This document shows positions 7,697-18,000 of a DNA stretch of 64,000 bases, one piece after another; the first letter of the stretch is position 1; each line of letters opens with the position of its first letter. The stretch covers positions 1 to 64,000 of the forward strand of contig NZ_WHJG01000015.1 in the NCBI RefSeq assembly GCF_011682175.1, written 5' to 3'. A program made the translations under genes and the position numbers. Source of the DNA: Massilia frigida (lineage in GTDB: Bacteria > Pseudomonadota > Gammaproteobacteria > Burkholderiales > Burkholderiaceae_D). Below the pieces are notes generated by a model. The model made no database searches and was not told where the DNA came from. It saw only the letters and a list, made by a program, of their open reading frames with translations.

Positions 7697-8230
7697 ATGA
7701 TTTGTCCAGCATGCGGCAGCCGCCATTTTGCGCCCGTCAAGATCGAAGGCGGCCTGCCGGCCGAGCGTTGCGCCGATTGCCATGGCGCCTGGGTCGAGCT
7801 CGACCGCTACCGGCACTGGCGCAAGGGCCGGCCGCACGTTGCCGCGCCCGAGTACGCCGGCGCCATTTCCCAGGTCAACGAACCGGTGCGGGTATGCGCC
7901 AGCACCGGGCGCCTGATGACCCGCATCAAGGTCAGCAACGACAATCCGCTGCGCCTCGACTACAGCGCCATGGCGCAGGCGGTCTGGCTCGACAAGGGCG
8001 AGTGGGAACGCCTGCTCGACATGGGCTTGCACGACCAGCTCGACGCGATCGTGTCGGAACGCTGGCAGAACGACTTGAAGCACGCCGCCTCGCGCGAGCG
8101 CGCCGAAAAAGCCATGCGCATGCGCTTCGGCGACCCCGCCTACGTGCGCCTGGCGCAGATGCGCACCTGGCTGGCGGCCCAGCCGAACCACAGCGACATG
8201 ATTGCATTCCTCAACACCAAGGCGGATTAA
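7697..8230 (+). CDS. TFIIB-type zinc-ribbon protein
   Basis: A 177-aa protein. The first 30 residues hold a C-P-A-C-G ... C-A-D-C-H-G zinc ribbon (CxxC-x19-CxxC), followed by G-A-W-V-E-L-D, the hallmark of the zf-TFIIB domain family. The remainder is hydrophilic and mostly helical, without known motifs. AGGAG at 7687-7691 sets the start. It lies between the flotillin gene and the large ATPase and is probably part of the same transcript. The role is unknown; the family is seen in many operons as a small nucleic-acid- or protein-binding module. Confidence 0.8.
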   Translation: MICPACGSRHFAPVKIEGGLPAERCADCHGAWVELDRYRHWRKGRPHVAAPEYAGAISQVNEPVRVCASTGRLMTRIKVSNDNPLRLDYSAMAQAVWLDKGEWERLLDMGLHDQLDAIVSERWQNDLKHAASRERAEKAMRMRFGDPAYVRLAQMRTWLAAQPNHSDMIAFLNTKAD

Positions 8231-8234
8231 GTTC

Positions 8235-9980
8235 ATGAGCGACGCACACGCAGCACCGGCGCCGGCCGTATCGGGCGCCACCGACACCGGCACTTCCCAG
8301 GACAGCGCGCTCGAATCGAGCAGTGTCGATCTGTTGCGCGCGCGCCTGGGCGAGCACGGCAAATCCCTGCAAGCCAAGGCGGCGCTGCTCAATGCATCGC
8401 GCCTGGCCGAATTCGGGCGCCAGGAGATGCTGCTCAAGGCCCGCACCCGAGCCCGCACCGAAAGCAATTGCGTGGCGCGCGACCTGGTCCTGGTGGGCGA
8501 CGTGCTGCTGTTCGGCTACAAGGTCTTCATGGGTTTGCGCCAGGAAACCCAGGTCGCCGACGTGTTCGCCCTGTACCGCCTGCGCGCCGAAGGCGACAAC
8601 GCCGAGCTCGAACCCCTCGCGCTGGCACAGACTTTCCTGGACGAGCCGCGCTTCCTGGCCGAGTTCCGCGAGCTGTACAGCTATTACAAGAACGCCCAGC
8701 TGGTGCAGTTGCGCGTGCATCAGGGTAAATTGTTGGCCGCCTTCAAGATCGGCGAGCGCATCAGCGACCTGCGGGTGTTCCGCTGGCAGCTGGACGACCA
8801 GGGCGCGGCCACCTACATCGACAACCGGGGCGAGCGCGACATTGCACTGCCGCCGGCCCACGATTTCGAGTGGATCCAGAGCACGCGCGAGCAGCACGTG
8901 CTCGGCAAGCACCCGCACATCAACATCCTCGACACCCTGTTCGTCGAGACGGTCGGCGGCGACCTGACCGTCAAGATCGAAAACAATACGGCCACCGGAC
9001 TGGGCATCTATGCCGAACCGGTCGAGGACCGCAACCAGTCGCTCAACGATGGCGACATCGCCTACGCCGCCGTGGGCGAGCTGATCCTGTTGCGCATCAA
9101 GCCCTACCGCGAGGAGGTATTCCGCTTCCTGGTGTTCAACCGCCGCACGGCGCAGGTAAGGCGGATCGACGCCATCGGCAACTCGTGCGTGCAACTGCCG
9201 GAAGACCACGGCATCGTCTTCCCCGAAGGCTACATCCTGCAAAGCGGCGATACCAAGGTCTGCGCCGACATGCCGCAGGGCTTGCGATTTGAGCGGCGCG
9301 TGGTCTCGCCCAATGGCGAGGACGTCCTGTACGTGTTCTACGGGGTGGAGCAGGGCGTGTACGTCCTGCTCACCTACAATATGATCGGCAAGACCTTGGC
9401 GCAACCGCTGGTGGCGCACGGCTACGCCCACTATGCGGACGGCAGCATGCTGCTGTTTTCCGCCGAAAGCGAGGAAGCGAGCCGCAACCACGCCATGCAG
9501 CTGTGGCAGACCGGATTCGTGAGCGACGAGCATGACGCGCTGCAGGCGCCGCGCCAGAGCTACCTCGGCAAGATCGGCAACCGCGAGCTGGTGCGCGGCC
9601 TGTCGGAGCTGCTGTCGCTGGCCCGCGCCGTGCGCGAGCAGGCCGACGCCCCGCGCGACCAGTTGCCCGGCCGCTTAGTGTTCGAAACGCTGCTGCGCCA
9701 GTGCCGCCGCATCGCCGACGCCTTCCACTGGCTGGGCACGCCAGAGGCGCATGACGCCGGACGCGACGTGCACGCCATGATCACGGCGGCCGAGGCCACG
9801 CTCGATGAATTCGACAAGGCCGCCGCCGTGCGCCGCGAGGCCGCCGCCACCGTGGCCCAGGCCGCGCTGTCGCAGCGCCAGCTGCTCACCGACCTCGCCA
9901 GCCGCCTGTGGCAGTCGCCGGCCGACTTCGCCGACGCCCTGGCGCGCTCCGGCTGGCGCGCGGACGCCTGGCCAGCCTGA
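8235..9980 (+). CDS. N-terminal part of a frameshifted large AAA ATPase ('DNA repair ATPase' type)
   Basis: This frame encodes 581 aa and ends at 9980, while the same protein appears to continue in another frame for more than 1,150 residues. Together they would be about 1,740 aa, the size of the proteins annotated as DNA repair ATPase that follow PspA/flotillin genes. This part has no Walker motifs. It contains beta-rich segments (about residues 110-390) and a helical region after 440. The break coincides with a 9-bp direct repeat spaced 14 bases apart (9939-9961); removing one 14-base unit restores one frame. The mutation may be genuine or a sequencing error. An upstream in-frame ATG at 8202 lies inside the zinc-ribbon gene, so 8235 is preferred. 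Confidence 0.75.
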   Translation: MSDAHAAPAPAVSGATDTGTSQDSALESSSVDLLRARLGEHGKSLQAKAALLNASRLAEFGRQEMLLKARTRARTESNCVARDLVLVGDVLLFGYKVFMGLRQETQVADVFALYRLRAEGDNAELEPLALAQTFLDEPRFLAEFRELYSYYKNAQLVQLRVHQGKLLAAFKIGERISDLRVFRWQLDDQGAATYIDNRGERDIALPPAHDFEWIQSTREQHVLGKHPHINILDTLFVETVGGDLTVKIENNTATGLGIYAEPVEDRNQSLNDGDIAYAAVGELILLRIKPYREEVFRFLVFNRRTAQVRRIDAIGNSCVQLPEDHGIVFPEGYILQSGDTKVCADMPQGLRFERRVVSPNGEDVLYVFYGVEQGVYVLLTYNMIGKTLAQPLVAHGYAHYADGSMLLFSAESEEASRNHAMQLWQTGFVSDEHDALQAPRQSYLGKIGNRELVRGLSELLSLARAVREQADAPRDQLPGRLVFETLLRQCRRIADAFHWLGTPEAHDAGRDVHAMITAAEATLDEFDKAAAVRREAAATVAQAALSQRQLLTDLASRLWQSPADFADALARSGWRADAWPA

Positions 9981-12900
9981 AGCAACAGCGCTACATGGAT
10001 GTAGCCCGGCTCGACGCGCTGGACCAGGAACTGGCGGCCGAAGAGGCGCGCGTGGCCGCCAATACCGTCACCTTCCTTGCGCGCGACGACGCCTTTGCCC
10101 GCTTCACCGAGGAACTGGCCACGCTGCGCGCCCAGCTGCCGGACATGCAGACCACGGCCGCACTGGGTCCGCTGGGCGACACGCTCGACCGGGACGCCGC
10201 GCGCCTGGACGGCCTGACCGAACTGCTGGGCACCTTGGCGGTGGGCGACGCCACCGTGCGCACCCGCATCCTGAACACCCTGTCCGGCATCTACGCCGAC
10301 GTCAACAAGCTGCGCGCCCAGGCGCGCCAGCGGCGCAAGCAACTCGCGCAGGGCGAATCGGCCGCCGAGTTCGCCGCCCAGTTCCAGCTGTTCGGCCAAT
10401 CGGTCGACAGCGCGCTGGAGCACAGCGACTCGCCGGACCGCTGCGACGAGCTGCTGACCCGCCTGCTGGCCCAGCTGGAAGACCTGGAAGCCCGCTTCGC
10501 CGAGCACGAAGACTATCTGGCGGAAATCGGCCACAAGCGCGAATCGGTGTATGAAGCGCTGGAAGGGCGCAAGCAGGCCCTGCTGGAACAGCGCGCCCGC
10601 CGCGTCCAAGCCATCGTGGAAGCGGCGCGGCGCATCCTGGCCGGCGTGCCCAAGCGCCTGGTGCAACTGAACGACGCGGCCCAGCTGGAAGCCTATTTCG
10701 CAGCCGACGCCTTGCTGGCCAAGCTGCGCGCCAGCATCGCCGAGCTGCGCAAACTCGGCGGCGCGGTGGGCGCCGACGACCTGGCCGGGCAATTGAAGGC
10801 GCTGCGCGAGCAGGGCCAGCGTTCCCTGCGCGACCGTAACGAGCTCGTGACAGGCAACACCATCCGCCTCGGCCAGCACGTCTTCACCGTCAACCAGCAG
10901 GCGCTCGACCTGGCGCTGGTCACGCATGAAGGGCGGCCGGCGTATCACCTGGCCGGGACCGACTATTTCGCGCCGCTGGCCGATGCGCGCCTGGACGCGC
11001 TGCAAGCGCACTGGGGCTTCGAGACCGTGTCCGAAAGCAGCCAGGTGTACCGGGCAGAATACCTGGCCTGGCAAGTGGTGCAGGCGGCGCAGCGGGGCGA
11101 GGCCGGCATGGAATGGGGCGCCCTGGCGCAGGCCGCGCGCGGCCCCGCCGACCCGGCGCTGGACGAGGCCGTGCGGCGTTTCGCCGCGCCGCGCTTTCAC
11201 GAGGGTTACCAGAAAGGCGTCCACGACCACGACGCCAGCCTGATCCTGCGCCAGTTGCTGCCGATGCTGGAACAGGCCCGGCTGCTGCGTCACAGTCCGC
11301 TGGCACGGGCCGTCGCCCTGATCTACTGGCAACACCTGGCAGCGTCCCCCGAGCTTCAAGCCACGGCCCAGGCCGCGAAGGACCAGGCACAGCAGGCCGC
11401 GCTGATGCTCGCCCAGTTCGGCAGCGACCGCATGGGCCGGCAAGTGGCGGCGCAGTTCGCCCTGGCCTTGGGCGACTTTGTGGCGTGGAACGAGCTCGAC
11501 ATCGCCCCCTGGCTCGACAGCGCGACCGAAACCGCGGCCAGCCTGCTCGGGCAGGCCGCCGACTACCTGCTGGCCGAACTGGGCGCGCAGGCCGCGCCGC
11601 ACGAATGGGTCGCCAGCCGCGCCGGCACCGACTTGGCGCACGCCCTGCGCCAGTACCTGGAACGGCAGGCCATCGCACTGCCGTGGCTGGACGCCGCGCT
11701 CGGCTGGCGTCGCCGCTGGCAGCTGGCCACCGAATGGCTGCACGCCTTCACGCTGCGGGAGCAGCACGACCTGGCGCTGCTGCCGGAAGCGGCGGCGTCC
11801 CTGTTGTGCGACCTGCCGCGCCGCATCGAGCCGGCCGCGCTGGCGGCAAGGGTCGACGGCTTGCTCGGCGAACATGCGCGGGTACATGAACAAACCATGA
11901 TGCTCCAGCTCAACGACTTCCTGCGGCGCCTGACGTGGCACGCCGACGTGATCGTGGCGGCCTGCCAGCAGTTGCAGCAGTTGCGCCAGAGCTTGGTGCA
12001 GGAAGAAAAGCGGCGCCTGCGGCTGGAGCAGTTCCAGGCCAGGCCGCTGTCGAGTTTCGTGCGCAACCGCCTGATCGACGAAGTCTATCTGCCGCTGGTG
12101 GGCGAGAACCTCGCCAAGCAGATTGGCGCCGCCGGCGACGCCCGCCATACCGATTCGATGGGCATGCTGCTGCTCATCTCGCCGCCGGGATATGGCAAGA
12201 CCACCCTGATGGAATACCTGGCTGACCGTCTCGGCATGATCTTCGTGCGCATCAATTGCCCGGTGCTGGGGCACGCGGTCACCTCGCTCGACCCGGCCCA
12301 GGCGGCCAACAGCGCGGCCCGGGCCGAACTGGAGAAGCTGAATCTGGGCTTGGCGATGGGCAATAACGTGATGCTCTACCTGGACGATATCCAGCATACC
12401 CATCCGGAATTCCTGCAAAAATTCATCGGCCTGGCCGACGGCACGCGCCGGGTCGAGGGCGTGTGGCAGGGCGCCAGCCGCAGCTATGACCTGCGCGGCA
12501 AGCGCTTCGCGATCGTCATGGCCGGCAACCCCTACACCGAGTCCGGCGCGGTGTTCAAGATTCCCGATATGCTGGCCAACCGGGCCGACATCCACAATCT
12601 CGGCGACGTGCTCAGCGGGCGGGAAGACGTGTTTGCCATGTCCTACATCGAAAATGCGCTGGTATCGCATCCGGTCCTGCAAGCGCTGGCGATGCGCGAC
12701 CCGCGCGACGTGGCGCGCCTGATCCGCATGGCGCAGGGCGAGGCGCTGGCCACGGGCGCACTGGCGCACCCGTACAGCAGCGCCGAGGTGAGCGAGATCG
12801 TCAAGGTCCTGCAGCGCCTGTTCAAGGTGCGCGACGCGCTACTGGGCGTCAACATGGCCTACATCGCCTCGGCGGCACAGGACGATGCCTACCGCACCGA

Positions 12901-13462
12901 GCCGCCATTCAAGCTGCAGGGCAGCTACCGCAACATGAGCAAACTCACGCCCAAGGTGTCGGCGCTGATGAACGATGCCGAACTCGATGCCTTGCTGCGC
13001 GACCACTATCGCGGCGAAGCGCAAACCTTGACCAGCGGGGCCGAGGAAAACCTGCTCAAGCTGGCGCACCTGCTGGGCCAGCCGAGCGAGGCCGAGCAAG
13101 CGCGCTGGCACGCGCTGGTGGACGATTTCGTGCGCCTGCGCAAGCAGGGCGGGAACGATGCCGATGGCGCCACCCGCGTGGCCAACACCCTGTCCGAGAT
13201 CGGCAAGCAGATCGCCGCGCTGGCCCGGCACGTGGCGCCGGCGGTGCACGTGACCGTGCCGGAACAGGCCAGCCTGCAAGATGCCGTGCTGCGCCTGGCG
13301 GACAGTTACGAACAGGCCTTGCTGCCCTTGATCAGCGCCATGAACCACAAGATGCGGCTCGACCACAGCATCTGGGACCATGTGCGCGACAGCGGCGCCG
13401 ATATCAAGGAGATCGAAAAACGCCTGGCCCGGCTGTTCCCGCAGGAAGGGAGCCAGCCCTAA
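9908..13462 (+). CDS. C-terminal part of the frameshifted large AAA ATPase
   Basis: This open frame begins before the break; genuine homologous sequence starts near 9962 (R-L-A-S-L-K-Q-Q-R-Y). If translated alone, the first ATG is at 9995. It carries a long helical/coiled-coil region and then an AAA ATPase core: Walker A G-Y-G-K-T-T-L around 12,190-12,210, and Walker B-like V-M-L-Y-L-D-D-I-Q around 12,370-12,395. An A-G-N-P-Y-T-E sensor-like segment lies near 12,525. The ATPase core is complete and still has ordinary codon use, so inactivation, if real, is recent. It ends 12 bases from the convergent nhaA. The name 'DNA repair ATPase' comes from family annotation; a specific repair role is not evident. 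Confidence 0.75.
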   Translation: MAVAGRLRRRPGALRLARGRLASLKQQRYMDVARLDALDQELAAEEARVAANTVTFLARDDAFARFTEELATLRAQLPDMQTTAALGPLGDTLDRDAARLDGLTELLGTLAVGDATVRTRILNTLSGIYADVNKLRAQARQRRKQLAQGESAAEFAAQFQLFGQSVDSALEHSDSPDRCDELLTRLLAQLEDLEARFAEHEDYLAEIGHKRESVYEALEGRKQALLEQRARRVQAIVEAARRILAGVPKRLVQLNDAAQLEAYFAADALLAKLRASIAELRKLGGAVGADDLAGQLKALREQGQRSLRDRNELVTGNTIRLGQHVFTVNQQALDLALVTHEGRPAYHLAGTDYFAPLADARLDALQAHWGFETVSESSQVYRAEYLAWQVVQAAQRGEAGMEWGALAQAARGPADPALDEAVRRFAAPRFHEGYQKGVHDHDASLILRQLLPMLEQARLLRHSPLARAVALIYWQHLAASPELQATAQAAKDQAQQAALMLAQFGSDRMGRQVAAQFALALGDFVAWNELDIAPWLDSATETAASLLGQAADYLLAELGAQAAPHEWVASRAGTDLAHALRQYLERQAIALPWLDAALGWRRRWQLATEWLHAFTLREQHDLALLPEAAASLLCDLPRRIEPAALAARVDGLLGEHARVHEQTMMLQLNDFLRRLTWHADVIVAACQQLQQLRQSLVQEEKRRLRLEQFQARPLSSFVRNRLIDEVYLPLVGENLAKQIGAAGDARHTDSMGMLLLISPPGYGKTTLMEYLADRLGMIFVRINCPVLGHAVTSLDPAQAANSAARAELEKLNLGLAMGNNVMLYLDDIQHTHPEFLQKFIGLADGTRRVEGVWQGASRSYDLRGKRFAIVMAGNPYTESGAVFKIPDMLANRADIHNLGDVLSGREDVFAMSYIENALVSHPVLQALAMRDPRDVARLIRMAQGEALATGALAHPYSSAEVSEIVKVLQRLFKVRDALLGVNMAYIASAAQDDAYRTEPPFKLQGSYRNMSKLTPKVSALMNDAELDALLRDHYRGEAQTLTSGAEENLLKLAHLLGQPSEAEQARWHALVDDFVRLRKQGGNDADGATRVANTLSEIGKQIAALARHVAPAVHVTVPEQASLQDAVLRLADSYEQALLPLISAMNHKMRLDHSIWDHVRDSGADIKEIEKRLARLFPQEGSQP
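9939..9961 (+). repeat. 9-bp direct repeat at the ATPase frameshift
   Basis: CTGGCGCGC occurs at 9939-9947 and again at 9953-9961, 14 bases apart. Deleting one 14-base unit joins D-A-L-A-R to G-R-L-A-S-L-K-Q in a single frame. This points to a slippage-type insertion as the cause of the frameshift. Confidence 0.65.
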
Positions 13463-13474
13463 GGCGGGGGCGGA

Positions 13475-14704
13475 TCACCTCTTTGCGGGTGGCGCGCCGC
13501 TATCGTCCTCGGTATCGAGGGTATCCGGGTCGCTGTCGCCGGCCTGGGGTTGTCCGAACAGTTTCAGCCAGGCAAACCCGGTCACGCCGGCAACCAAGGA
13601 GGCCAGCAAAATCGCCATTTTCGATGCATTGACCACCTCGGCCTGACCCGTGAAGGCCAGGTTGGTGATGAAAATCGACATCGTGAAACCGATCCCGCCC
13701 AGCAGGCCGGCCCCGCACACATGACGCCAGCCCAAGTCGAGCGGCAGGCGGCAGATGCCCAGGGTCACCGCCGCCAGGCAAAACAGGGTGATGCCGAGCG
13801 GCTTGCCGATCACCAATCCCGCCAGGATACCCGTACTGTTGACGGACGCCAGCTCGGCGGCCCAGCCCGGCGCGATGACGATGCCGGTATTGGCCAATGC
13901 GAAAATCGGCAGGATAAGGAAGGCGGCCGGCTTGTGCAGGAAGTGTTCGAGCCGGTGCGAAGGCGACTCCCGGTCATCCTGTTTGGCCGAAAACGGAATG
14001 GCGAAGGCCAGCAGCACGCCGGCAATGGTCGCATGCACACCCGACTTGAGCATCAGGAACCACATGAGGGCGCCGCCGGCCAGATAGGGCGCGAGCGCCA
14101 TGATCCGCATGAAGCGGTTCATGCACAGCAGCAGGCCGAACATGGCCAGTGCCCCCAGCAGATAAGGCACCGACAGCTGGGCGGTGTAAAAGACGGCGAT
14201 CACGATGATCGCGCCCAGGTCGTCCATGACGGCCAGCGCGGTGAGGAAGATCTTGAGCGACGCCGGTACGCGGCTGCCCAGCAAGGCCAGCACGCCGAGG
14301 GCGAAGGCGATATCGGTCGCCATCGGAATGCCGATACCGGCCTGCGTGGTCGTTCCGCTATTGAAGCCGAAATGAATCAGCGCCGGCACGCAAATGCCGC
14401 CTACCGCTGCCACGATGGGGAGCAGGGCGTTCTTGAAAGTGGACAGCTCGCCGTTATACAGCTCGCGCTCAAGCTCCAGGCCGATCAGCAGAAAGAAGAT
14501 GGCCATCAGCGCATCGTTAATCCAATGCTCGATGCTCAGGCCGGCCAGTTCGATGCGCCAGAAGTGCAGGTACTCGCTGCCGATGGGGGAGTTGGCCAGC
14601 ACCAGTGACACCAGGGTGCAGACGATCAGGACAATGCCCCCGGCTTTACTCGACGCAAAAAACGCCTTGAACGTGTTCGACAGACTTCTTGAGGCAATCG
14701 CCAT
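13475..14704 (-). CDS. nhaA: Na+/H+ antiporter NhaA
   Basis: A 409-aa inner-membrane exchanger that expels Na+ or Li+ in exchange for protons at alkaline pH. Twelve or so hydrophobic helices are seen. The ion-binding Asp pair is at residues 161-162 in A-V-M-D-D-L-G-A-I-I-V-I-A, and the conserved Asp in A-T-D-I-A-F-A-L-G is at 131, matching the E. coli layout. Other signatures are G-L-E-L-E-R-E-L near 75 and G-I-G-F-T-M-S-I-F-I near the C-terminus. AAGGAAG lies just before the ATG. The tail after helix 12 is short and acidic. The gene is convergent with the large ATPase and has a 5' leader with a hairpin. Confidence 0.95.
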   Translation of the reverse strand: MAIASRSLSNTFKAFFASSKAGGIVLIVCTLVSLVLANSPIGSEYLHFWRIELAGLSIEHWINDALMAIFFLLIGLELERELYNGELSTFKNALLPIVAAVGGICVPALIHFGFNSGTTTQAGIGIPMATDIAFALGVLALLGSRVPASLKIFLTALAVMDDLGAIIVIAVFYTAQLSVPYLLGALAMFGLLLCMNRFMRIMALAPYLAGGALMWFLMLKSGVHATIAGVLLAFAIPFSAKQDDRESPSHRLEHFLHKPAAFLILPIFALANTGIVIAPGWAAELASVNSTGILAGLVIGKPLGITLFCLAAVTLGICRLPLDLGWRHVCGAGLLGGIGFTMSIFITNLAFTGQAEVVNASKMAILLASLVAGVTGFAWLKLFGQPQAGDSDPDTLDTEDDSGAPPAKR

Positions 14705-15032
14705 ATACTTCCTTTCGCCAGATCGGCACGGTGGTTAATTCAGGAAAAGCCGTGCTCTGGACGAGCAAGGTCAAGGAGGCGGGGCGCACGGATGCAGCGC
14801 TCAGGTGTGCGGAAAAACGGGAACGGGAGGGAAGATGGGGGCATTGGTCGTCAATCAGCCGCGTGGCGGCCCGACCATCGCAAAACCTGCCACACGACTG
14901 TGTGGACACCCAAACTACAGTATAGCCGATTCCGGCTGTGCCAGGAAGCGGCTGGCGCCGCCGCTTGCCGTGAAACCGGCGCCGGGTAGACATGCTATCA
15001 GGCGCCCGTTCATACGCGCGCGTGCAAAAAAA
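14705..15032 (-). other. nhaA leader and gap behind the di-haem oxidoreductase
   Basis: No gene is supported here. Part of this stretch is the 5' leader of nhaA. In that leader GCACGG and CCGTGC (14726-14731 and 14750-14755 on the plus strand) can pair in a 6-bp stem around an 18-base loop, about 20 bases before the nhaA start. nhaA leaders in other proteobacteria can hold lithium- or sodium-sensing RNAs (the nhaA-I and nhaA-II motifs). I cannot match this leader to either consensus by eye. Confidence 0.35.
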
Positions 15033-18000
15033 TTACAGCGACTTGAGGAAGGCCAGCAGCGCTGCCCGCTCTTGCGCCGGGAGGTTTTCAAAACGCTGGC
15101 GCGCGCGCTCGGCCTGGCCGCCATGCCACAGGATCGCCTCGGTCAGATTACGCGCGCGGCCATCGTGCAGGTAGCCGGCTTTGGCGTTCTTGCCCATGAC
15201 CATGTCGGTGTAGCCGATGCCCCACAACGGCGCGGTGCGCCACATATTGCCTTTCGCCTGGCCTTCGGCAAACTTGTCGGCCAGCCCGGCACCCATGTCA
15301 TGCAGCAGCATGTCGGTGTACGGACGGATGGTCTGGTTGCGCAGCTCGGCGAACAGGTGGCCGGAACCGGTCTTCATCTGCACCGTATGGCAGGCGGAGC
15401 AGCGCATTCCCTGGAACAGCTTGCTGCCTGCGCTGACCTGCTGCGCGTCGACGCGGTGCTCGTCGAGTGGTGCCACGCCTTTCGGAAAGCCGCTGGCGAC
15501 GCTGCGTTGCGCCGGCACGCCGACCAGTGCCAGGTACTGCGCGATGGACTTGAGATCGGCATCAAGAATGCCCTGTTGCGTACCGCCCGCTGCGCAGCCG
15601 GCCGGATTGGCGCCGCAGCTGCGGTTCGGATAGAGCGGCGAGGTGACCGACATGTCGAGCAGCAGCGCGTCGGCACTCTGGTGGCGCAGCGTCGCTTTCG
15701 AGGCCTTCCAGCCGAAGCGGCCGAGGCGCACCGCACCGCTTTCCGGATCGAACACGAAGTTGGCCGTGCCCTTGACGCCGTCGGCATCAAGCGGCTGGGC
15801 GGCGCGCGCCAGGATGTCCGCTTCCGGAACAGCCTCCAGCAAGCCGGTGCCGATCATCGGCTGGGCCGCGCGCAGCGAGTAAGCGTCCGGCACCGGACCT
15901 TCAAAGCCGAGCGTGGGTTTGCGCAGCTCAACCGTGGTGCCATCGGCCAGCTTCACCGCGCGCGTGTCGAAGCCCGCCACGCGCACGCTGGTACCCCAGT
16001 TCTGCGCGCTGCCCGTCGCCGAGACAGCATTCATCTGGACCGCCGTGCCGTACAAGGGGTGCGGCACTTGCTGGCCGGCCGGGCTGGTCGATGCGACCCG
16101 CACCGACATGCTGTCGAGCCGCTGGTTGAGCGCTGACGGCGCCGGGCTGCGGCCATTGTTGACGTGGCAGGCGATGCAGGCAGACTGGTTATAGCGCTGC
16201 CCTTGCAGGCCCACGGCGGGCGCATGGCGGTCGTTGCCCGGCTCGTTATGCTCGCCCGTCAGGAAGCTGGTGTGCACCAGGCGCCGGCCCTCGACGAAAC
16301 GCTGCATGTTCTGCATGCCCACGTTATTGTGCGGCTGCTGGAACATGAACAGGCCGTTGTCGGTGTAGTTGTACGAGATCGATCCCTGGCCGCCGGACAA
16401 GGTCTCTTCCGGCAGCGGCACCGAATTCAGGCGCGGCTGCACGCCGTACCACGGTTTCAGGCCGGCGCCGACCACGTACACCCACTCGTAGGAGTAATAG
16501 CGGATGCCGCCGGTGTCGCCCTTCGCGGCCATGGCTTCCCTGGTCGAGAAGAACGAGGGCGATACTTCGATGATGTCGCCGGCCACCAGCGCCCGCCCAG
16601 GCACGTTGGTGTTGTTCGGCATGCCGTTGGCATCGATGCCGCCATGTCCCGGGTAGCCCTTGACCAGCAGGGTGCAGGCGCCGTTGATCCCGTTGGCTTT
16701 GCTCAGCTTGCCGTTGGCAGGGTAGGGGATAGGCCCGCATTGGGCCACGCTGCGGTCGACCAGTTCGCCGGGATTCATCCAGCCGTAGCCGGTCACGCCG
16801 GGCCGGTCGAAGGCGCGGAAGAAGGCGATGCCGCCGGACAGGAAGTCGGTCTGGGTGTACTGGTTGACGATCAGCTGCGGCTTGGTCACGCCGGCCACGC
16901 GGCTGTTGTCGATGATTTCGACGCCCCAGGTGCGGTTCTTGAAGTATTGCGGCACGAAGGTGAGGTAATTGCCCGGGCCTTTGTCGAGCGCCAGGCCGGT
17001 GGCCGGGTCAACCGTTTCGTTGGGGCCGTAGCCGATCTCGTTCCAGTCCTCGCCGCGCTCGCGGCCGTGGCGGGCCAGGCCGCGCGCGCCGAAGCGGGTG
17101 ACCAGGGTGCCATCGGGCAGGGTGAATTGCAGCGTTTCCAGCGGTTCGGCCGAGGCCGGCAGTGGGGTGAGGGCGCTGCCATTGGCGGGAAACGGGTGCG
17201 CCGAGGTGACGGACGCGGGCACGGTATTGTCGCTGCCGGGGGTCTTGAATTCCACCTCGAACAGGGAATAGCCGTATTGGGTGGCGCGCGCCGCGCCCTG
17301 CAGGCGGATGAAGCGGGCATTGATGCCGAGGTTGAAAAATTCCTCGGTGCCGCCCTGGCCATTGCTGACGTTGCGCACCTGGGTCCATTGCTGGCCATCG
17401 TCGGAAACGCGCAATTCGTATTGTTTGCCGTAGGCGTTTTCCCAAAGCAGCTTCATGTAGCCGACCTGAGTCTTGACGCCGAAATCGAACTCGATCCAGG
17501 CGCCATCTTCGGGCTTGCTGGCCCAGCGGGTCGCCGGTTTGCCGTCGATCGTCATGGCCGCCGACATGGCCTGGTTTTCCAATGCCGACGAGCTGGCCGC
17601 GACCGGTTTGATGGCCACGCCAGGCTGGCCGGGTTCGCCTGGTCCGGGCACCGGGACCGGTACCGGGTTCGAGGTCACCGGCGTACCGGAAAAGGCCTGG
17701 ATCTGGAAGATCGAGTAGCCGTACTGGGTCGAACGCTTGACGCCCTGCATGCGCAGATAGCGGCCCTTGCCATGCAAGCCGGTGATGTCCTCGGTGCCGC
17801 CCTGGCTGTTGTCCACCGTGCGGATGGTGGTCCAGCTGGTGTTATCGTCGGACACTTGCAGCAAGTAGTGGATGGCGTGGGCGTTTTCCCAGTCGATCCG
17901 CACGCGGCTGATGAGTTCGGACTTGCCGAAGTCGAGCGTGAGCGATTCGCCGTCGGAAAAACCGCTGCCCCAGCGGGTGCTGTCATTGTGATCGATGGCG

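Noticed and set aside
9560-12769. 1,069-codon antisense frame over the large ATPase
   Set aside because: A composition shadow of a GC-rich gene. The sense strand has Walker motifs and operon context.
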